NCBI GenBank assembly: GCA_021613375.1
Contig: CM038704.1
Coordinates: 30,938,582 to 31,002,581, forward strand
DNA: 64,000 bases
Reading direction: 5' to 3'
Source: Megaleporinus macrocephalus
Lineage: Eukaryota; Chordata; Actinopteri; Characiformes; Anostomidae
Positions 28,941 to 37,900 of this stretch are shown here, in pieces (the first letter of the stretch is position 1; the number at the start of each line of letters is the position of its first letter). A program made the position numbers and the translations under genes. The notes below the pieces were generated by a model, which was given only the letters and a program-made list of their open reading frames with translations, was not told the DNA's origin and searched no databases.

Positions 28941-31900
28941 TCTCTTCCCAGTTTCCTCTGCTCCCTTTGTCTCTGGTGCTGACTGTGAGGAGAGAGGGAG
29001 CGTGGCTCTCAGCAAAAAAGCATCAATTATATATTCTGTCTGGCTGTGGCAGTGACGTCACGCTAATCCCAGGTCGATGCCGCTGCTGCTAGTGCTGCTG
29101 CTGCTGCCGGGATGAGGAAAAGAGGGAGGAAGCTGACACAGTGAGCGGTAACTTTCCCTTCATCTGCTTCACACAACGTCAACCCATCTCGAGCTGTGAG
29201 AGGCACCACACACAATCTCTATTCAAATGCTAAGCGTCTGCCTTTGTGTGAACGTGTAACATTGTGACGTGAGAACAATGGAAACACAAGCAGTCCATTT
29301 CAGACATGAATAATCCAGAATAAATGTCGTCAGATCACTTTCGTTTTCACATAATTGATCTTGGCAGAAATTTATCAAAGCAATAAAAAACAATGGATGT
29401 AACAACACCGGGAACCTAGAGTCAAATGATTGATGCAGCAAAAGGTTCTCTGCAGGACTAGGTATATTGTCTCTAGACTTATGGCACTTTTCCATCAAAT
29501 ACAGCACATCTTATTGATGAAAACTTTGACTGACACGGCATTAAGATTAAGATACCAATGCATTTCAGCCCTGTAAGCTTTCCCAGTCAGCAAACGCAAA
29601 CCCACACACAGTTCCACATCTCACATGGTTTCTCCTTAACAGACGGCAATCAATAAAAGGAGCCCACTCAACAAAAAAGACTCAGCTCAGGCTGCCTTCA
29701 CATCTCACTTAAGTGGGATCGATCTAGCAAAAGAGCGCAACTGAAAAAGTGCCTCACATAACGTGCCAAGTAAACACAGATCTGTTTCTAGAGATGGCGT
29801 TTTAAATCAAATACCTGAAAGCTAAATGATGGATCAGTTACGAAAGACTTAATGAATCTCTTTCATGAAATAAAACCCGAGCCTGGAGCTCTAATGCTGA
29901 CAGATGTTTGTCCAGAGAACATGGAGAAGGGAAGCTAAACTAAAAAGATAGGGCTCATTGATTTTTACCCTAGCCAGCAAAATAAAAAACAGAAAACCTG
30001 AACCACAATCTATTTCGTTAAAGTGGCAGGAATGCATGTCCTGAGACATACACAAATGTATGCAGCCAAAACTTTGTAGACATGTGCTCACATTTGGATC
30101 CCTAACTGATATATGATGAAACAGGTGAGCTAAAGTACTGATCTTAGATGGATAACAAATGCCACACTCATCTCAATCAATGATATTCATGCTGATATTC
30201 ATATTGTGCTCCATCACACCAGAGAATGGAATTCTGTACCTATATTGAGGAATTATTTCATTGCAGGCCAGTTTAGACCACTATTATGTTGGTGTAATCC
30301 TAAATACCAGTCCAAATGGAAAAATTTTGAAACCAATTTGCTCAGCTTTCCCCTCCAAGCAGCCTTAGATAGTATAGAAATGATTAAATCTGCAGGAGTA
30401 CAGTGTCAGTGGGTTTTTGTGGCATTAAAGATCTGGTCAGATGTAATAGATAAATTTGACTTGCATAGAGACAATAAGCTACTTTCATGGCCAGGATGTA
30501 ACATTGACTTAGAGCCTGCCTGCTATGATGGTAGACTTAAACAATGGGCTGCTAAAGGGATCTCCCCACTCTGTGTTATGGTGCAGAATAACTACCTAAA
30601 ATCATTTGATTTAATTTGGAGAATTAAGATTTTTATAGGTACCTCCAGATTAGAAATTTCGAACTTGTGTTTTGATTTAGTGCCATATTCTATCAGTATC
30701 AGCATCTCACAACATCAGCAACACATCACACATACTGTTTAGTATATTTCAGTATATTTACTCTTTAAATGTTGAACTGAAACAAGAGCTACAATTTAAA
30801 AAAAACAGAATGCTTTTGTAAAAAAGTGCATCTTAAAGTGTTTATTTATAGAGAAAGTAAATAAAATGTGCATCGTCTTGTTAACTCAGCTTCACAAATT
30901 GACATGTTGGTTTTACAGAGCTGTATCCTCCAAAACTAGACGAGCAGGTCCATTCCATAACCGTTCCATAACCATTCCATAACCATTCCATAACCATTCC
31001 AAAACCGTTCCATAACCGTTCCATAATTGTTCCATAAACATTTCATAACCGTTCCATAACCATTCCATAACCGTTCCATAACCATTCCATAATTGTTCCA
31101 TAACCATTCCATAACCGTTCCATAACCATTCCATAACCGTTCCATAACCATTCCTGTTAAACAGTCAGTTTTCGCTGTTTCTGTTTCTGACTCACTTTAG
31201 TCTCTGGCTGCTGCTCCTCGCTTCGTTCCTCGCCTGTGTGCGCATGCCCCAATGTGCACAGATATGATTGGCTGAGGAACGCTGTCGGTGATCTTAAAGC
31301 GCACATGATTTCACTGCGGCATAAAGCCTGTATACCGTAAAGACGCGAAGAGCTCCGCCGCTTAAAATAAACACAGTCAAAATTAAATCATTTTTAATAA
31401 TTTATCGGTTTGGGTCCGCATTGGACTAAGTCTGGGTCCAGATCCGGATCGCGGTCCGCCTATTAGTGACCTCTGCTCTAGCCCTTCTACAGGTGCTTTC
31501 AGTAGAGTATCACTCATTTCATTGCATTTTGCCCTTGCCCCCACCACCCACCACAAATCTTAAGTCTTAAAATCACAGTACCTCACCATGTAACAGCTAA
31601 CAAAATCCAACTCATACACAATTCTTAGCTTTTTTGTTTGCAGGGATTTGCCATTTATGAATAAAGACATGAAGGTCTTTGAAACATGAGACTGAAGCTT
31701 CTGCTAGTGTCACAGGAAAGCAGGGCGAGCAGTGCTGTGAAACAGTATAAGAGCCTCTAATCCCTTCCAGACTCGTGAGTCCAGGTGACATTTAGAACAG
31801 AACACATGCACAAACATGCTGACAACATGACCGCACACACTTTGCCATGTAATAAAACGCAGGAGCCTACAGACAATAATTCATTTAACCAGAGTGTCCA

Positions 31901-34900
31901 AACATTAACAGAATGGCTTATGAATCTCCCAAGTATTGCATAATCCTCTTTGACTGATAACGAAACAATATTATAGCAAAAGGGAATTGTTTTAGCAATC
32001 TGTTCATAGTGGAAACTACATATATAGCCCTAAATAAGAAAAAGGAAAAGCATGCAAGCCTCGGCCGAATTACCACGCTTGAGTTCTCAGACAGCACCGC
32101 ATCGAACTTCATCAATATTCTATAAGCGCTACAAAAACATGGGCTGGGGATTACTTTGGCAAACCTTTGTTACAATATAAAGTTGAATCCACAAATGTCA
32201 GTTAAAAGTTTTCTGTTCTAAAAACCTTATGTTAACTATGTCCAGAAGCGGTATCAACTTCTCTGGGCTCAGAGGCATTGGGACCTTCACACAGTTAAAA
32301 CATGTATTTTGCTCAAGTAAAGTAGAAAGGATGGATGCCATGTGCTCCGGACCAATAATGCAAAGAATCTTCCAGACGATTACCAGCAACAAGTCCAAAA
32401 GCAAGGATCTGTCATGGTATGTGGTTGTGTCAGAGCCCTTGGCAAAGGTAACTTCCACATTTTATGCACCATTAATGCTAAATTTTACAGGTTTATAAGT
32501 AATATATGTTGACTTCTTTTTTTGGGGACACCTATGCATATTAAAGCACATATTACAGGCCTGGCTGTATAAGAAGGGAGTAAAGGTGCTCAACTTGCCT
32601 ACGTACAGTCCCACCCTGATCCCAACAGATAATGTGTGGCACATTTTAAAATACAAAAAGCAACAATGAAAAAAATATTGTGGTGTATAACCAACACTCA
32701 GAATGTTTTTCACAAGACAAGCAAACAACATTATATTTTGATGTTAGATTATAAAAATAGCTCTTTTAAAAAATATGAAATAATGAACCGTTCTCTATTT
32801 GACCACAATAATAAAATAAAAAGGTAAAAAAGTTATATTTTAAGAAGACTTCAAAATGGGCACTTTATAATCAGGAATCTACAGAGGCTTTATAAATTAT
32901 AATAAAATACTTCAGTGGTAGTAAACTAATAACATTCATAACATTTTCACATGTGTTTAGAAAACATAAGGAAATTGCATCAAATTTAACTAGAGCTTAG
33001 AGGTGCCAAACAATGAATAACTGTATTTACATTGGCATAGTTCAATAAGGATCATTCATGAACTTCTAAACTTACAAAATCCTAAACTGTTACCTAGCAG
33101 TTTTGATTTAAATGATGCTCCAAAATTTACATACGCCAGCTCACATTTCAACTCACATTCCAGCCTGGCTGGAGCAACAGCAGTGGTGAGATCTACATAC
33201 AGAAATGTACCTTTTCCAGCTATAAAGAAGATGTTGGCACTTTTCATGCTCTTCTCAAGGAACCAAACTGTCCATGGGCACGAATAATGTTCATCATTAA
33301 ACAAGGCTTCCTGTTCACCAGCTTCTTAATCTAGTGTTCCATTCCACCAGAATGTAACTGTGGCACCATTTAAGGTGGAATAAAATAAACAAGCTGGTGA
33401 ACAGGAATCCAACTTCAGTTTCTACATCTTTACCAAGATCCTGGACTGATTTATTATCAAGATATTTGATTGCTCTCAACATTTTAATGTGGATAGCGTG
33501 TCAAACTTTGGAAAATGTTGAGGCTTTACATAGCCATGCTCTGTGATTTCATATATTTTTGCTAGTCAAAACCAGACCACCTTAAACAGAAAGTTTCATA
33601 GATGGTTAACAATCCTAATTTACTTTGTGTTGTTGTTAAGACTGAAAGCAGGTAGATGGTTTAGATAACAGTATCTATTACCAAGCTTCAGGTGACAGTC
33701 TGATGATCTTGTTTACTACAAAGAAGGTAATTTTATTTTTCTGTCTATTTTGACATGTGGCTTTAACATGATCACTTCACCCGAAGACACATAGCATCTA
33801 TATACACATCAGAGAAAAAAAGTATTGTATGGCACCTTTAACAGTCTTAATATCAAACAATATGCTTAGCATACAGTTTTCTACATACAAACCCGTTATA
33901 GTGGCCAGTGGTTTTCAGTATTGACTTTACCCATTCCTGAACAGTGTGTCTTACAAGTGGGGTTCAAGTACTTATAAGCTTATACTTATACTTATAAGCT
34001 TATAATATCCCAACACTTTTTACATTAGTAGTTGCACAGGAAAATACTTCAAAAACAGTAACACATCATTAAACTGTTAAATGCTGTCTAGATGAACAAT
34101 CAGTGTTCATTTACATTGGAGGATTACAGAGCCAGCATTAGCTAAAGAGGCCATCTAAGTTAACTAAACCCTCTCCCAATCATTTCAGCATCACTGTAAA
34201 TCACTCTTGCATTATAATTATACACTCAGCTTCGATCCAGGACAATCCTGTATTACTGCTGGGGTCAGTGATTACAGAAACCGAAGCGGATTACAAGATG
34301 GATACTTACATTAATAGATCTAATTGAAGTGGTATGCATTCATTTCCTAAACACAGTAATAACTTAAGTTCTCTGTCTGATTCTTGTGGCTGCTATTTGT
34401 AGACCCATATTTGCGTAATCGTGAAAGTCCAGATTTATGAGTGAATGTTTTGCCATTTTAATTGTTTCTATGCTAAAGAGCTTTCTTGCATACCACAAAA
34501 TTCTTTGTACTGTAACGCAGCAGCAGAGAATGTCATTACTTGAAAATTTCTAAAAGGTGCCTTTATGGGAAGAGCAAAAATGTGTTGTTCAATTTAACAT
34601 GCATTAATGTAAATAGATTGCACACCAAGTAACTGGACGAATTCTATTGGTCCATTCATTGTAAAATGTCCATACACTGGATCTGACATTTTCAACCTAT
34701 GACTTTACAGGCCATATTGCCTGCTGAAAACTGGTAGAAACTGGTTTTGATTAAGCATAATTTGCTCATATGATTCTACACAATCCTACACAATTTCACA
34801 GATTCTGCATACGAATGCATGGTTGCGGAAAACATAACTCACCCTTCTGTTTGTTCTTTCTGGAAGCATCCGTTCTTTCCCTTTTCACACTTTTTAAAGC

Positions 34901-37900
34901 CTTCCGAGCATCCAATAGCTCCTTCCGGAACATTCCTACCAGTCCTTATCTTATTCTTAAGTCCAGTATATTCTTAAGAGATAAATGAGTTTTCACTTTG
35001 ACTAAACTGGTAACCTCTTCTCTAGATGCTTTCTTGCCCCATTGTGGATGTCTTCTAAATACCCCCCAACTATTTGCCTGCTAACGGGTGAGCCCGGAGG
35101 TCTATTTTGAGTGTTCATAATACACTCCAGTAAACCCCACTCGGGCCTTGCTTTCACTAATACCAGAAGATTACGGCAGAGGATCACTTGATCTTTAGTG
35201 CTGCTCTTCAGTGAAAAACACTTTAGGCACTAGCATGTATGAAGGTTTTAATGTAATAAAAGCACCAAACCTTCCTGTTCCTGTCTGAGTACTTTAATAT
35301 TGGTTATGCACTGATACTGATCCAATATCTGTATTTCATAGATAACACAGCCATAAAAATAGGATATGTATGCCAGGCCGCCAAATTAGATCACTACATT
35401 TTAGTATGTACTCAATGTGACACTATAAACTTATACATTTAGATTGTTTTTGTGTTCCTTTTCTTTTAAATATGTTTAATATTAACTTATGATCCAGCGT
35501 CACTGACTGGCGTGATGATCTGGTTATCATAAAATGTGTCAGTGAAACCACTCAATTTCTAATATATATGTATAATGGTATACAGTTTAGGTCAGCCTAC
35601 TTATGTGAAATAACCTTTTTCTAGCTTTCTTAGTTCTAGTGTCATAAATACCCTAATATGAAGTTGCACTAAGCTAAATGCTACACTGTGCTCATTTCTC
35701 ACTGTTTTACTGCTATTTTGTCCAATGAATGCTAATGCCCGCATTTTACACTGAACAAATGTAAACTTTTTGTTTATTGGGGAAACATATTTAAGCCAAA
35801 AATATTATCTTTAATGTTCTACTCCCATCATCCACCTAAAGAAAAAAACACTCAGGATCCACCCTGATAAGTTACACTCAGAAATATTTATTGTACTAAA
35901 GAAAACTGTGATATCATATCAAAAGTAAGAGCCATGAAGATAAAGCAAACTACTTCACAATATTTTTGTTTTTAAACAGCTGCAACTCCATGGGTAGAAT
36001 ATAGTATTGCCTAGCTCTGCAAAGCAGGCCATGTCACATTTTATAAACTTTGCTTTTAGCCCTTTTAAAAATACCTATCAAGTTTATGAAGTCCCATAGA
36101 TTGGATTAAATAAATTAAAATAAACAGTTTGTCTGCTAAAACTACTTTACAGACACTATAATATCTTAAGTCTTTTGTAAAATGAAAGAAAAATGAATAC
36201 GCCATTTATAATCCATGGATTAATAGATGTCTTTATAACAGGATATATAAGCTCTTTAAGCAGTGGCATATGGCTCGCAAGGTGAGGAAACACAATAAGT
36301 GAGATTGTTCTGATGCAAAATCAATGGTCTTCTCACTTGAGCAGCCAAACCAAGATGCAATGCATGGTGTTTTTGATTAACCATGTTTCATTTGGCTGTA
36401 GGGGAATACATTTTGCCTGAGATCAATTGGGTTGAGTTGTGCTCGCTCTCCCCCACCCTTGTGCGCATGTCCTACTCTCGTCACTGATGTAGACCCAATA
36501 AGCACAACGGCAGCTCAACAGCATAGGAGCTATAATTGTGGATGATGTGTGGCAGAGTGACAGTAGAGCTGTAACTCGAGACCTGGCACATTCCACGCTG
36601 TAAATAACCACAGACACAGAGTGGGAGGAGTGAGAGAGAAAGAGAGAGAGACCGAAGAGAGAGAGAGAGAGGGGTGCTGAGTGTTCTGACAGCTGAAGGC
36701 TCTGCATAGTCACGGCAGGCAATTGACACAGAGCTGACTTTCACCCAGCTCAGCATGTGTGAGAGGGTGTATGTGTGTATGATTTTTATGTGCTCCTCTG
36801 TATTTTTGACACAGGCACCTCCAGCTGTTTGAATACACAGGAATAAAGTGGGCTCACACTATTATGACCCTTTAACTAAATTCATTTGAAGGAACTGAGA
36901 ATACGTAATAACAAATAAAACATTTACAGTCGTGTTTGTCTATGCCAAAAAAATTATAGAATTTTGTGGTTCCACAACAACTACTATTTATTGTTAAGTA
37001 CATCTACCTGGGCAAAACCCCGCCAAATCCCCTGTTACTTAATTATGAGGTTGTTAAGTAGTCAAAATAGGATTATTGCTACACATGACATAGATTTATG
37101 TTGGCCATGCGATGGACTGGCAACCTGTCCATGGTGTACCCAGCCTTCGCCTAGTGGCACTGGGATTGGCTCCAGCTCCGCCATGACTCCGACTAGCGGG
37201 ATTAAGTGGAAGATAATATATGGTTGGATGGACATAGATTCAAGGTAACACTTCTATGCATTATAAGCAGCAAATAGCCTGTTGTGTATAATAACGTCAG
37301 TGTGCTATTTGTAGTAGCCTTTCTTTAACGTAACTTAATAACACCTATTAAATATGTGGGAGGAATAACCTGTTCCTAACATGTTTTAGCAGTCACTGTA
37401 GTTTGACTACTTAACAATCTTGTAATGCAGAGTATCCAAAAATAGCAAAGAGAAAAAACCCTCTGACATGGAATACTTGTGTTTACCACAATATAGTTTT
37501 AATATTTCCCACCGACAACAAATGTTGCCCAAGATCTATACTTCTATGTGCAGTTTAGGTACATCTGGACCCAATTAAATTTTACTCAGCTAAGTGGAAC
37601 TTATTTTCGTAGCAATTGTAATGCACAGCTAAAGTCACAGCAGTAAATTCTGCCGCATCAGCTGCTGGGTGTACTTCATTCTTTATATGGGGGGGCCTAT
37701 TTTGTTTAGGTGGCATTTTATAACCAGGCAATATATTGTCTATAAACTGCAGTTACGTTGGTTTATGTAGTAAACCAATGATTTAAGTCAGGAGGTCGAA
37801 AGGTCAAAAGCTGACACAATACCTAAAATACAAATCTGATCAATCTAGAACGAGTGCTCAAATCATGGTATTTTGATGCAGTTAAAATGCAACAAGCGGA

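Noticed and set aside
28728..29015. Minus-strand ORF rich in Arg-Glu
   Set aside because: It reads through the (CT)n/(GA)n tract; better seen as 5' UTR or promoter sequence.
30913..31151. Two overlapping minus-strand ORFs rich in MEWLWNGYG
   Set aside because: They are frames of the 11-bp tandem repeat, not a gene.
36423..36756. Overlapping minus-strand ORFs of ~95 codons
   Set aside because: Leu/Ser-rich translation of a GA-rich tract; no splice context or similarity.
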